DNA of 64,000 nt from Alentia gelatinosa (Eukaryota; Annelida; Polychaeta; Phyllodocida; Polynoidae), in contig OX465584.1 of assembly GCA_950022655.1 (NCBI GenBank), positions 64,721,722 through 64,785,721 on the forward strand. The letters run 5' to 3'. A program made the position numbers and the translations under genes. The notes beneath the pieces are model-generated. The model saw only the letters and a list, made by a program, of their open reading frames with translations. It had not been told where the DNA came from and ran no database searches. Shown in pieces: positions 11,220 to 23,100 of the stretch (position 1 is its first letter; each line of letters begins with the position of its first letter).

Positions 11220-11525
11220 GAGTGTGATTCACACCGTGAGATTCATGTACCATACATGATGCTTTTCTGAGACAAATCCTCCTGAAATCCTGTACTCAAA
11301 CACAATTTCTTGCTACAAATTGTAGGGTTTCCTTTTCCTGAGATTTGTCTTTCCCCCCTGCAATTGTTGGCGACATTTACCTATAGCAAGGAACAGAATC
11401 TCATGAGATTTTGTACCCTGTGAGGTACATGAATCCCACCGTGTGAATTCCACTTTACAAGGAGCAGAATCTCATGAGATTTTGAGCCCTGTGAGGTACA
11501 TGAATCCCATCGTGTGAATTCCATT
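11220..11525. repeat. Interruption between two related arrays, with a 67-bp duplication
   Basis: Non-array sequence ends in two tandem copies (about 11391-11457 and 11458-11524) of CAGAATCTCATGAGATTTTG followed by GTGAGGTACATGAATCCCA. An inverted trace of that motif (ATTCATGTACCATACATGA) starts the segment. Confidence 0.7.
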
Positions 11526-11529
11526 TTCC

Positions 11530-13140
11530 ACGTTATTTCTCTCACAGTTTACATCTGTGATGTTCTGGTTGTATTGCGGTACCTATATGAGGTGTAAGAT
11601 TAAACAATTCATCCTGGGTCCCCTCACCTTTACACGGTACTTCACACAGTTTATATCTGGGATGTTCTGGTTGTATTGCGGTACCTATATGAGGTGTAAG
11701 ATTAAACAATTCATCCTGGGTCCCCTCACATTTACACAGTACTTCACACAGTTTATATCTGGGATGTTCTGGTTGTATTGCGGTACCTATATGAGGTGTA
11801 AGATTAAACAATTCATCCTGTGGACCCTCACTTTTATATGTCACTTCACACACTTTATAACTTGGATGTTCTGGTTGTATTGAGGTACCTATATGAGGTG
11901 TAAGATTAAACAGTTCATTCTGTGGCCCCTCACCCTTACACATTACTTCACACAGTTTATATCTGTGATGTTCTGGTTGTATTGAGGTATCGATATGAGG
12001 TCCTGTGGCCCCTCACCCTTACACTGTACTTCACACAGTTTATATCTGGGGGTTTCTGGTTGTATTGAGGTATCTATATGAGGTCCTGAGGCCCCTCACC
12101 TTTACACATTACTTCACACAGTTTATATCTTTAGTTTTCTGGTTGTATTGAGGTATCTATATGAGGTCCTGTGGCCCCTCACCTTTACACGGTACTTCAC
12201 ACAGTTTATATCTGTGATGTTCTGGTTGTATTGAGGTATCTATATGAGGTCCTGTGGCCTCTCACCTTACATGGTACTTCACACAGTTTATATCTGTGAT
12301 GTTCTGGTTGTATTGAGGTATCTATATGAGGTCCTGAGGCCCCTCACCTTACATTGTACTTCACACAGTTTATATCTGTGATGTTCTGGTTGTATTGAGG
12401 TATCTATATGAGGTCCTGAGGCCCCTCACCTTTACACGGTACTTCACACAGTTTATATCTGTGATGTTCTGGTTGTATTGAGGTATCTATATGAGGTCCT
12501 GAGGCCCCTCACCTTTACACGGTACTTCACACAGTTTATATCTGTGATGTTCTGGTTGTATTGAGGTATCTATATGAGGTCCTGAGGCCCCTCACCTTAC
12601 ATTGTACTTCACACAGTTTATATCTGTGATGTTCTGGTTGTATTGAGGTATCTATATGAGGTCCTGAGGCCCCTCACCTTACATGGTACTTCACACAGTT
12701 TATATCTGGGATGTTCTGGTTGTATTGAGGTATCTATATGAGGTCCTGAGGCCCCTCACCTTTACACGGTACTTCTCACAGTTTATATCTGTGATGTTCT
12801 GGTTGTATTGAGGTATCTATATGAGGTCCTGAGGCCCCTCACCTTACATGGTACTTCACACAGTTTATATCTGGGATGTTCTGGTTGTATTGAGGTATCT
12901 ATATGAGGTCCTGTGGCCCCTCACCTTTACACGTTACTTCTCACAGTTTATATCTGTGATGTTCTGGTTGTATTGCGGTACCTATATGAGGTGTAAGATT
13001 AAACAATTCATTCTGTGGCCCCTCACCTTTACACAGTACTTAACACAGTTTATATCTGGGGGTTTCTGGTTGTATTGAGGTATCTATATGAGGTCCTGTG
13101 GCCCCTCACCTTTACACGTTACTTCTCACAGTTTATATCT
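11530..13140. repeat. Minisatellite with 102-bp units shifting to 80-82 bp units
   Basis: The units share TTATATCTGTGATGTTCTGG, TTGTATTGAGGTATCTATAT and GAGGTCCTGAGGCCCCTCAC. The first four and one late unit (about 12960) are about 20 bp longer, retaining GTGTAAGATTAAACAATTCA. The alternation indicates higher-order or conversion-driven turnover. Confidence 0.93.
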
Positions 13141-13349
13141 CGGGTTTTCTCGATTCTACAAAAGAGAGCTCGGGCGACAGTGAGAAGAGAACGCTGATGG
13201 TCGGCGTTACGTCATCAACCCCCTGACGGACACTGCACGAACTAGGTGTAAATGTCTCACCCATTGAAACTGACCAGTGTCGAGGAGGAGGAGGGGGTGG
13301 GGTGGGGAGGGGTAGGTTAATAGAGGAAGGGAGGTAAAAGGATACCGTA

Positions 13350-14010
13350 AACCTCCCACATATGTCAGGTGATTTACGGATATAGAATGAGATATATAGA
13401 TATGAGGTGATTTACTAATATAGAATGAGATATATAGATATGAGGTGATTTACTAATATAGAATGAGATATATAGATCTATATGAGGTGATTTACTATAT
13501 AGAATGAGATATATAGATATGAGGTGATTTACTAATATAGAATGAGATATATAGATATGAGGTGATTTACTAATATAGAATGAGATATATAGATATGAGG
13601 TGATTTACTAATATAGAATAAGATATATAGATATGAGGTGATTTACTAATATAGAATAAGATATATAGATATGAGGTGATTTACTAATATAGAATGAGAT
13701 ATATAGATATGAGGTGATTTACTAATATAGAATAAGATATATAGATATGAGGTGATTCACTAATATAGAATGAGATAGATAGATATGAGGATATTTACTA
13801 ATATAGAATGAGATATAAAGATATGAGGATATTTACTAATATAGAATAAGATATATAGATATGAGGTGATTTACTAATGTAGAATGAGATATATAGATAT
13901 GAGGATATTTACTAATATAGAATGAGATATATAGATATGAGGTGAGTCACTAATATAGAATGAGATATATAGATATGAGGATATTTACTAATATAGAATG
14001 GAGATATGTG
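13350..14010. repeat. 38-bp AT-rich minisatellite
   Basis: About 17 units of TATAGATATGAGGTGATTTA plus CTAATATAGAATGAGATA. Variants read GAGGATATTTAC in the right third. Before it is a short purine-rich tract (about 13280-13340). Confidence 0.95.
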
Positions 14011-14334
14011 GAGAATAAGTTCATTTTAGCAGTTTCAGATTTACTATTATATCATCTAACAGTTTAGATTTAGGATATAAAGATATCATTTATGCCATTT
14101 AGCCCATGTGACCTTATGCTGTGAACAACGAGGGCAGAATCTATACTCTTTGCTCTGACATACTACTACTTGTATTTAGGCTTTTTCTTTACAAATTATT
14201 TTTATGATTGAAAATTTTTAAACAAAGAAATCCCTGTGAATTAGATCGCTATGTGATGTTTTTATGGAATTACAACTGTCCTCTATGATTGTATCATCTA
14301 ATACGCGCAACTAATTGTCCACCCGATACAGAGT

Positions 14335-14522
14335 GTCCAGCGCATACAGATATGTTGTATGCTCCGGGCTGCAAAACCCGGCGCATATAGAGAAATAGTG
14401 CGTGTGAAAAAATCAACTGAAATCGGTCTATCACCAGTTAGATAAAGCTGAATAATAAATACAATATAGATATAGGTTTCAGATAAAAGAGGTTGTATGC
14501 TCCTCGGAGTTGACCCTACGCA
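14335..14522. mobile_element. Fragment of the 'GTATGCTCCGGG' bipartite family
   Basis: It carries CATACAGATATGTTGTATGC, GCTGCAAAACCCGGCGCATA and GAATAATAAATACAATATAG, shared with 29575-29930, 55060-55310 and 57715-57965. Only the tail and one head arm are seen here. Confidence 0.65.
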
Positions 14523-14525
14523 ATA

Positions 14526-15018
14526 TCCTACCCCTAATAAAAAACCGCCATAGACTTAACATAGGGAAATTTTATGTGGCAGGCCGTGACATAAGTGTTT
14601 TTTATGCCACTAGAGTAATAACAATATTGACCAATCAGAGAACAGGATGTCAGCTACTATGAAAAAAGTTCTGTTGGTCCTTGACTCAATATTTATCTTT
14701 TAGTAATACAAAAACATAGACGGGGTAGGATAAATACGAACCCTACTAATTATCATGAAACATCACAGAATTTCATGTGATTGTTTATATGGCATGAGTT
14801 GTCTTCGCGGAATGAGTGACAGCTGTAGCAGCAGATAATGAATGCCATGTAAGCAATCATATGAAATTGAGTGATGTTTAGATTTTATCCTACCCTGTCA
14901 CACGTTTTTAACTTCATATGTCGCCAGTGGCATATAAATATCTTATGGTATAACCTTGGCATACAGACCCACCATGTTAAGTCTATGGAGATCTATATGA
15001 GGGGTAGGATAATATTGT
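14526..15018. mobile_element. Foldback head flanked by two tails of TTATCCTACCCC type
   Basis: Tail 1 spans about 14526-14735 and tail 2 about 14884-15018. Each runs from ATCCTACCC to GGGTAGGATAA. Between them a palindrome (about 14757-14882) has the arms CATCACAGAATTTCATGTGA and CAATCATATGAAATTGAGTG. Other copies have one head and one tail. Confidence 0.7.
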
Positions 15019-15159
15019 ATAGTCATAATGATAGTATTTTCTCTGGTAGCAGGAGTCTGCACTGAGACCCCCGCCATACAGTGCCGCTCTCTGGTGGTAA
15101 AAGGACCCACTAAATAAGCATTCAGCAGGCAAAGATTCTCCTACACTGGCCACCAGAGC

Positions 15160-15945
15160 TACACTACGTTAGTTCTGGTTTGAGCTACACTACGTTAGCT
15201 CTGGTTTGAGCTACACTACGTTAGTTCTGGTTTGAGCTACACTACGTTAGCTCTGGTTTGAGCTACACTACGTTAGCTCTGGTTTGAGCTACACTACGTT
15301 ATTCTGGTTTGAGCTACACTACGTTAGCTCTGGTTTGAGCTACACTACGTTAGTTCTGGTTTGAGCTACACTACGTTAGCTCTGGTTTGAGCTACACTAC
15401 GTTATTCTGGTTTGAGCTACACTACGTTAGCTCTGGTTTGAGCTACACTACGTTATTCTGGTTTGAGCTACACTACGTTAGCTCTGGTTTGAGCTACACT
15501 ACGTTAGTTCTGGTTTGAGCTACACTACGTTAGTTCTGGTTTGAGCTACACTACGTTAGTTCTGGTTTGAGCTACACTACGTTAGTTCTGGTTTGAGCTA
15601 CACTACGTTAGTTCTGGTTTGAGCTACACTACGTTAGCTCTGGTTTGAGCTACACTACGTTAGTTCTGGTTTGAGGTACACTACGTTAGTTCTGGTTTGA
15701 GCTACACTACGTTAGCTCTGGTTTGAGCTACACTACGTTAGTTCTGGTTTGAGCTACACTACGTTAGTTCTGGTTTGAGCTACACTACGTTAGCTCTGGT
15801 TTGAGGTACACTACGTTAGTTCTGGTTTGAGGTACACTACGTTAGTTCTGGTTTGAGGTACACTACGTTAGTTCTGGTTTGAGGTACACTACGTTAGTTC
15901 TGGTTTGAGGTACACTACGTTAGCTCTGGTTTGAGCTACACTAGC
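15160..15945. repeat. 25-26 bp minisatellite, about 30 units
   Basis: The unit is GAGCTACACTACGTTAGCTC plus TGGTTT, with T/C variation (GTTAGTTC) and 25-bp units lacking one base (GTTATTCTGG). The last third switches to GAGGTACACTACG units. Confidence 0.95.
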
Positions 15946-16042
15946 AAAATAGGGGTTATCTTAGCCCTCTCCATTATCAAACCTATCATAACCTCGGATA
16001 TTACATGTGATATGACAGATAACTGGACATGTGGTTCAAACA

Positions 16043-16048
16043 TTTATT
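16043..16048 (-). terminator. Candidate AATAAA polyadenylation signal for the serine-protease homologue
   Basis: On the minus strand this reads AATAAA. It lies about 925 nt past the stop codon and just beyond the end of the minisatellite. If used, the 3' UTR would contain the whole array. No cDNA is available to confirm this. Confidence 0.3.
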
Positions 16049-16149
16049 GGATGTCACTTTCGTCACAAGCAGCCTGAAGGACTGCCCGTACATGTTGACA
16101 ACAGAATTCGGTGAGAATGACGACTGTAGCCTCGTGCTATTTGAGTGAC

Positions 16150-17015
16150 TGCATAATCCAGGCCCTGTAGGTGGGTATGTCAGTGAAGTTGGCCGTACAT
16201 ACCCACATACAACTTCGCTCTAGTTGATTCGCTGGTCGATCCAGGCCCTGTAGTTGGGTATGTCAGTGAAGATGGCCGTACATACCCACATACAACTTCG
16301 TGCTAGTTGATTCGCTGGTCGATCCAGGCCCTGTAGGTGGGTATGTCAGTGAAGATGGCCGTATATATACCCACATATAATTTCGTACTAGTAGATTCGC
16401 TGGTCGATCTAGGCCCTGTAGGTGGGTATGTCAGTGAAGATGGCCGTATATATACCCACATATAATTTCGTACTAGTAGATTCGCTGGTCGATCTAGGCC
16501 CTGTAGGTGGGTATGTCAGTGAAGATGGCCGTATATATACCCACATATAATTTCGTACTAGTAGATTCGCTGGTCGATCTAGGCCCTGTAGGTGGGTATG
16601 TCAGTGAAGATGGCCGTATATATACCCACATATAATTTCGTACTAGTAGATTCGCTGGTCGATCTAGGCCCTGTAGGTGGGTATGTCAGTGAAGATGGCC
16701 GTACAAACCCACATATAACTTTGTACTAGTTAATTCGCTGGTCGATCCAGGCCCTGGAGGTGGGTATGTCAGTGAAATGGCCGAACATACCCACAGACAA
16801 CTTCGTACTGGTTGAGTCGCTGGTCGATCCAGGCCCTGTAGGTGAGTATGTCAGTGAAGTTGGCTGTACATACCCACATACAACTTCGCTCTAGTTGATT
16901 CGCTGGTCGATCCAGGCCCTGTAGGTGGGTATGTCAGGAAGATGTCCGTACATACCCACATACAACTTCGTACTAGTTGATTCGCTGGTCGATCCAGGCC
17001 CTGTAGGTGGGTATG
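16150..17015. repeat. 83-86 bp minisatellite founded on the last exon of the serine-protease homologue
   Basis: About eleven units are present, each carrying GATCCAGGCCCTGTAGGTGG. The rightmost unit is the coding end of exon 6. On the minus strand each unit repeats the codons for PTYRAWIDQRIN and the stop, followed by about 45 bp of 3'-flanking sequence. Units around 16400-16680 are almost identical to each other and drifted from the genic unit. Confidence 0.9.
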
Positions 17016-17131
17016 TTGGTGAATATGCCTGGCCACTCCAAATTGACGCAGCTCCTTGCCCAGAAAATGCTGATACCCGCAAGAATGTAGCCACCATCTT
17101 TAGGGCAGACCAGCGGTCCACCAGCATCTCT
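16973..17131 (-). CDS. Terminal exon 6 (Ser-195 region) of the serine-protease homologue
   Basis: This 159-nt exon follows a CTCACGCAG acceptor and encodes 52 residues plus TAG. It opens with RDAGGPLVCPKDGG, the altered GDSGGP box. ILAGISIFWARSC and PGIFTNIPTYRAWIDQRIN follow, matching the 213-220 region and the C-terminal helix of S1A proteases. It is too out of frame with longer ORFs to be seen as one reading frame with upstream sequence. Its last 40 or so bases are the founder unit of the adjoining minisatellite. Confidence 0.88.
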   Translation of the reverse strand, partial: RDAGGPLVCPKDGGYILAGISIFWARSCVNLEWPGIFTNIPTYRAWIDQRIN

Positions 17132-20100
17132 CTGCGTGAGGAGATAAACAGAGTTAATTATCCATCATATATATACAAAGTTCCCATTAGAAATGTCAGT
17201 AAACCACTACCCATTGTTTAAAAACCATCAGATACCATAACTGTTGTATACATAGACAATAATCGATGGTTTTATGGACAGGCGGCCGTAAACCACGAGT
17301 GGTTGACGCATAGTAATACACGAGCGCTAGCTCGAGTGGTTTACAGCATCAACCTCGAGTGGTTTACAGAGCCGCCTGTCCACAAAATCATCGTTTGTTG
17401 TATTTATTATCCATATTTTCGAATAAATTAAACCCAGTTATTGCCATATTAAAAGGTATAACAATAGGGACTACTTCTTTGCTTTATAGCAAAAGGGACT
17501 ATTTTTCCCGTATACCATGGTTTTGAGGCCGTATACCACAGTTATGGTATCTGACAGGTTGTATACAATGAGTCCCTATGCATTTTCAATGGGGGCTTTG
17601 TATACGATGGATAATAAAGACTCATATCCATTGAATACGGTCACAAAGCCATCATATACATAGACAATAATCAATGGTTTTGTGGACAGGCGGCCGTAAA
17701 CCACAAGAGGTTGATGCGTAGCAATACATGAGCGTTAGCGAGTGTATTACGACGTCAACCTCGAGTGGTTTACAGAGCTGTATCCCACTATAGAGGAAAC
17801 CCATGAAAGTTTAGGGTCTGAGCCTGTATCCCATCGAGTTTAAATCACCTAGTAATTCACAAAGCGAAGCCAGTGAATTACTATGTGATTCAAATGAGAT
17901 GGGATCGAGCTCTGACCCTAAACTTGAATAGGTTTCTGCATTCATCTCACCCTTATTATTGACTACTGGGCTAATATTTGTGACATTATCCCCCATTGGA
18001 TATTTTCCCTAAATATCTAATGGGCGTTAGGTAAGAGTTCCCAATGTTAGATCTATGGAGAAAAAATATCTAGGGTGAGATAAAGGTTTGAATCCATATA
18101 CCACAGTTATGGTATCTGACAGGTTTTGTTCATTATCCTACCCCTAATATAAAATCCCATAGGCTGAACATTGAGTTTCCGTATGCCACACTGACTGGCA
18201 TACGGAGTTTTATATGCCACTAGTGGCATACAGAATTGTTATCACGTAATATTCCAAAATTGAGGAGATGGGGTAGGATGAAATCAAAACTTGATTTGTT
18301 TTAATCTTGGCCATTGCATTCCACTCCTGGGGTTTTGGCTCCGGACTTCACTCGCTTCACCTCATGAAGTCACTATGCCAAAGTCCAGTCATAGCATACG
18401 ATGGCCAAGATTACAACTCATCCAGTTTTACGATAATACTGAGTCCCCGTACATTTTCAATGGGGGCTTTGTATACGATGTATAATAAAGGAAAATAGCC
18501 CCTTTGTTCTATAAAGCAAAGGAATAGTCCACATTATACCTAGTCCATGAGCCAGACCACTTTTGACTTTCAAATGGAGGTAGAAAGTTTCATTATGATT
18601 TTCAGTTAGCCACATGTTCAGAGTTTATGAAAAAGTGAGGGGGCCATATCTGATGTCCAGCTTAGCGACACAGTAGGCCTGTTTCCATGGCAACCTGCCA
18701 AAAAATTGGTATATTTAGAAATTGCATACTTTGTATTCTAACTTGGTGAAAATTTGATCTTTTCTCAAAATTTAAAAAATCAATATGTAGCACTATTTAA
18801 GTTCTCTATGGCCATCATAGAGTCAATGACCTTGCTCAAGGTCATGACCTCCCATTTCAAGGTCAAACATTGAATTTTGCTCTATTTTTTCAAAGTACCA
18901 CCCTTTCAATTCCCCTCTTTTTCGTGTTTATGGACAAAAATATTTCAACCTGTGATTTTTGGAAAGGTACATGCCTCAGGCTTATAAAAAATTGAGGGGG
19001 CCATTTCAATTCAGTGACATGCTTATGAGATGGGTCGTTTCCATGGAAACACCCAAAAATCACAAATTGACAGAAAATGCACCTTTACTCCCACAGCTTG
19101 TGTTTAAATACATATTTTGACAAAATTCAAAAATTAAATGTAGTATCCTGTGAATGCTATCATTATAACATAGAGTCCCTGACATTGTTCAAGGTCATGA
19201 CCTCTATTTCCAAGGTCAAAGGTCAGAATCTTCCTTTTTTCTTAAGGTTAGTGACTTTAGAAGCCTATAACTGTCAGAATTTTAGAGAGAAAAATACACA
19301 ACTAGGATTTTAGTAAAGGTACATGTATAGGGATTATAAAAAAATCAGGGGGCCATTCCAATCTTAGAGCATTTCCATGGAAACAGAATATTCCGATATT
19401 CTCAAATAGTGCACATTTTCCCTTAGCATTCACAGGATACTACATTTTAGTTTTTGAATTTTGTCAAAATATGTATTTAAACACAAGCTGTGGGAGTAAA
19501 GGTGCATTTTCTGTCAATTTGTGACAGTCTTGTTTGGTTTCTCCATAATTCCAAACCAAAGTGGCTGCTTACACGGGGTGTCTGCTTACGTGGGGTTTTA
19601 AGGTTTCCTCTGGTTGAATATACAAGTGTTACAAATAAATATGTAGCAGAGACAGAGGCAATGATAAATCTGAAATCAATCTTCCACTATCTGAATCGGA
19701 TCCATTACACTGAAAACACACATTGGGGAAATTATGGGGAATAAAAGATTAAATAAATTTTAAAAATGATAATGATAAAATCTTTCACTTACAGTGCATG
19801 TTCCTGCGAATCTTCCCCGTGGCTCGGAGGCACAGCGGATCTTCTCTTTGGGATCCTCCCACCATTTACGACAGTTCTCGTTGGTCCAGCCGACCAGCTG
19901 CTTCTGCTGCAGGACGGGGTTCAGTGCGTCCACATCGTTACCATCTGAGAGGGGTGAGAACAGATTACTGATCAATCTTAAGGTGGTGTTCCACTGGACC
20001 GACTGTCGCCGATTTGGTAGCCAGACACTCGCCGATTCTTATCGGATGCCCTAGAGTTTCTTAAGTCTTTGAAAATGGACATTTATTAAATTATTATCAT

Positions 20101-23100
20101 CAGAATTGAATACAATACAATATGCGACCTTCCTCTTAAAGGCCCACAAAAAATCGATCGGGTGAGAATTCAGCCTGATGGAGAACCCCCTTTACCAATA
20201 ACACAGTGAGAATTGTCTTTTTTAGCAATCGACCAATCCCTAAGTCATGAATTCCATTGTGATGGAATTACAAAAGTACACCAGGTAGGGAGATTTAAGT
20301 CCAGATATCACAATATGAATATAAGGAAGCATGGTAAAAGTGTGTTTAGGACATTTTTGTATAGTTTTGGTTTTCAGTTTCTGGACACTTTTATCTACTG
20401 CATTTATTACTGCAGGGGCAGTAGAGGTGGCAAGATCTCCTGATGGAATTAAGCGCTGTGACATGCAAAATATAGGTTGAAATGTTATCACTGATTTCCC
20501 TCACTCAAAGATATTTTAAGTGAACAAAAACCCTCTGTCCCATTACAGAAGACAACAAACAATCTAGAAATGTCTAGGATTAGCAATATATCAATGTATT
20601 TTTGGTGAGTCACAGCCCAGGAGGTCATTGACCCCTTGTAATTCTGTCACATTTTGTAATTTCACTTGCTGCATTTGGTCAATTTGTGCATGGGCAGCAT
20701 TCTAGCAACTATGAAATTTGGAATTGCAATAGTCCAATTGGCCAGAAAAATGTCTCAGTACAAGAAGATGTACTCATATGTAATATATCTAGAGGCTTTT
20801 GACTGGCTGCCTGTGTCGCGTTTACCGTGGAATTCATGAAGTCGAAGGTGAGCGCAGACAGGGGTGGGTGGCCAATCTAACCAACACCTTGCATGCACTG
20901 CTACGAAAGTGAGATTCTCAATACTCATCTATTATGCCTATATTTAATTTGATGTATGCAGTAATACCAATTCTGTTCTACATATAAGATTATAGATGAT
21001 GGTAAAAAGATTTCTGGATGTGTATTATTTGGTATTTTAGATAGTACAAGGGTGGCAGACTTTTCTGAATATAAGATATCAGTCAATCAGTTGGGCAACA
21101 GATAAGCCAGCTTAAGTATGAGTCACACAATAAAAATTGAAAAACAGACCAAAATAAAGGGAGCAAGACCGACTTTAGAATTTGTTTATTTTGCAAGATG
21201 ATCGGTTTTATGATACAGAATGTACATGATGAAGCAAGAAGCTTTGTAAAGTTTTTGGACTTAATAAGGTTTTTTTTATATATATTTTTTTTATTGTGGA
21301 GAATATTTTATTTTCAACTAGTCATGAAAATCAGGTTTCAATGTGACTTGTAACTTCAGAATGAGAAATTGTACAGGATATATACACACAACTATTCTAG
21401 CAGCCATAAAGAATCAGATACATTTCTAAATGAAATAGGGTTGTCATGCACTGGTAAATTAATCTACTCTGTTTCTACAGATTTTCGAAATACATGTGTC
21501 ACATCTCACCCGTGGAATATTATTTTTTCTCCCCATTTTTTAAAATTTTTTTTCCATACAGGACAAAACACAACAAGACAATATGACAGACACATCAAAA
21601 CAGTATTTGCAGTTCTTATAAGGTTTTTGCTAAAAAAGAGAGAAAATTATAGATGATCTTACCTAAGGTGCCCCATCCTGTGAACGTGCACTCCTGCTTG
21701 GCAAAGCTGAAGTCTTTCGGTGCCATCTCTATTGGTCTCACGAAGGAGTTGTTGCTGGCTGCACGCTTCAGTCGAATCACAGCCAGATCAGCATTAAATG
21801 TCTGTCTGTCCCAGTCCTCATGCTGAAAACAGAGGTAGTTATAGCCAAGTCGGCATTAAATCTCTGTCCCAGTCCCTCTATTACAAGCAGAGGTAGAGTT
21901 AAATCAACCAATTTGCATTTTACAGAGGAAATAAATTGAAATATATAGTTTTCTTCAATTATTACAAAAAACAAGGATGGTCACCTATGATTCTTAATGT
22001 TCACCTATGAATGTTTGGAAAAAATAACATGGGCTTTACTGTGTGAAAAATATTTTTCTAGAATTTCTATATATTCTATTGTTATATTATCATAATATTC
22101 ATCTGTAAAGCTAAAACTAGCACGGTGACCCCCGATTCTTATGTTATATATGTCTTCTATAACACTCAGAGATTATCATATTCAAGTTTCTGGAAAATGA
22201 CATGGGTTTAAATTTTTCAACCAAATTGTCTGATATATCTTTAAAGATGGGAAACTTACCACTTCAATACTTTCTGGCCTGATGACCTCTGGCCTGCCAA
22301 GGTCTCCCCTGTTCTGATCAAAAACGCCGAGGGCCACGGTCACCTCATCTCTGAAAGCACACGGAGAGAGAATAAAGCACCCCTCTCATAAGATCTCACA
22401 CTCTCTAAGTCGTATTCTGTACAAGGTTCTAGGTGCACCCCTCTCATAAGATCTCACACTCTCTAAGTCGTAATCTGTACAAGGTTCTCACTATGCACCC
22501 CTCTCATAAGATCTCACAGTCTCTAAGTCGTATTCTGTACAAGGTTCTAGGTGTACCCCTCTCATAAGATCTCACACTCTCTAAGTCGTATTCTGTACAA
22601 GGTTCTAGGTGCACCCCTCTCATAAGATCTCACACTCTCTAAGTCGTATTCTGTACAAGGTTCTAGGTGTACCCCTCTCATAAGATCTCACACTCTCTAA
22701 GTCGTATTCTGTACAAGGTTCTAGGTGTACCCCTCTCATAAGATCTCACACTCTCTAAGTCGTATTCTGTTCAAGGTTCTAGGTGTACCCCTCTCATAAG
22801 ATCTCACAGTCTCTAAGTCGTATTCTGTACAAGGTTCTCACTACGCACCCCTCTCATAAGATCTCACACTCTCTAAGTCGTATTCTGTACAAGGTTCTAG
22901 GTGCACCCCTCTCATAAGATCTGACACTCTCTAAGTCGTATTCTGTACAAGGTTCTAGGTGACCCCTCTCATAAGATCTCACAGTCTCTAAGTCGTATTC
23001 TGTACAAGGTTCTAGGTGTACCCCTCTCATAAGATCTTAGAGAGTGTGAGATCTTATGAGAGGGGTGCATAGTGAGAACCTTGTACAGATTACGACTTAG

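Noticed and set aside
11542..11943. 133-codon minus-strand ORF with repeated NLTPHIGTAIQPEH
   Set aside because: It is confined to the 102-bp units of a minisatellite, which are in frame by chance (102 is a multiple of three).
15160..15945. CRISPR-like regular repeats
   Set aside because: The units are contiguous with no unique spacers, and the DNA is eukaryotic. The same holds for all other arrays here.
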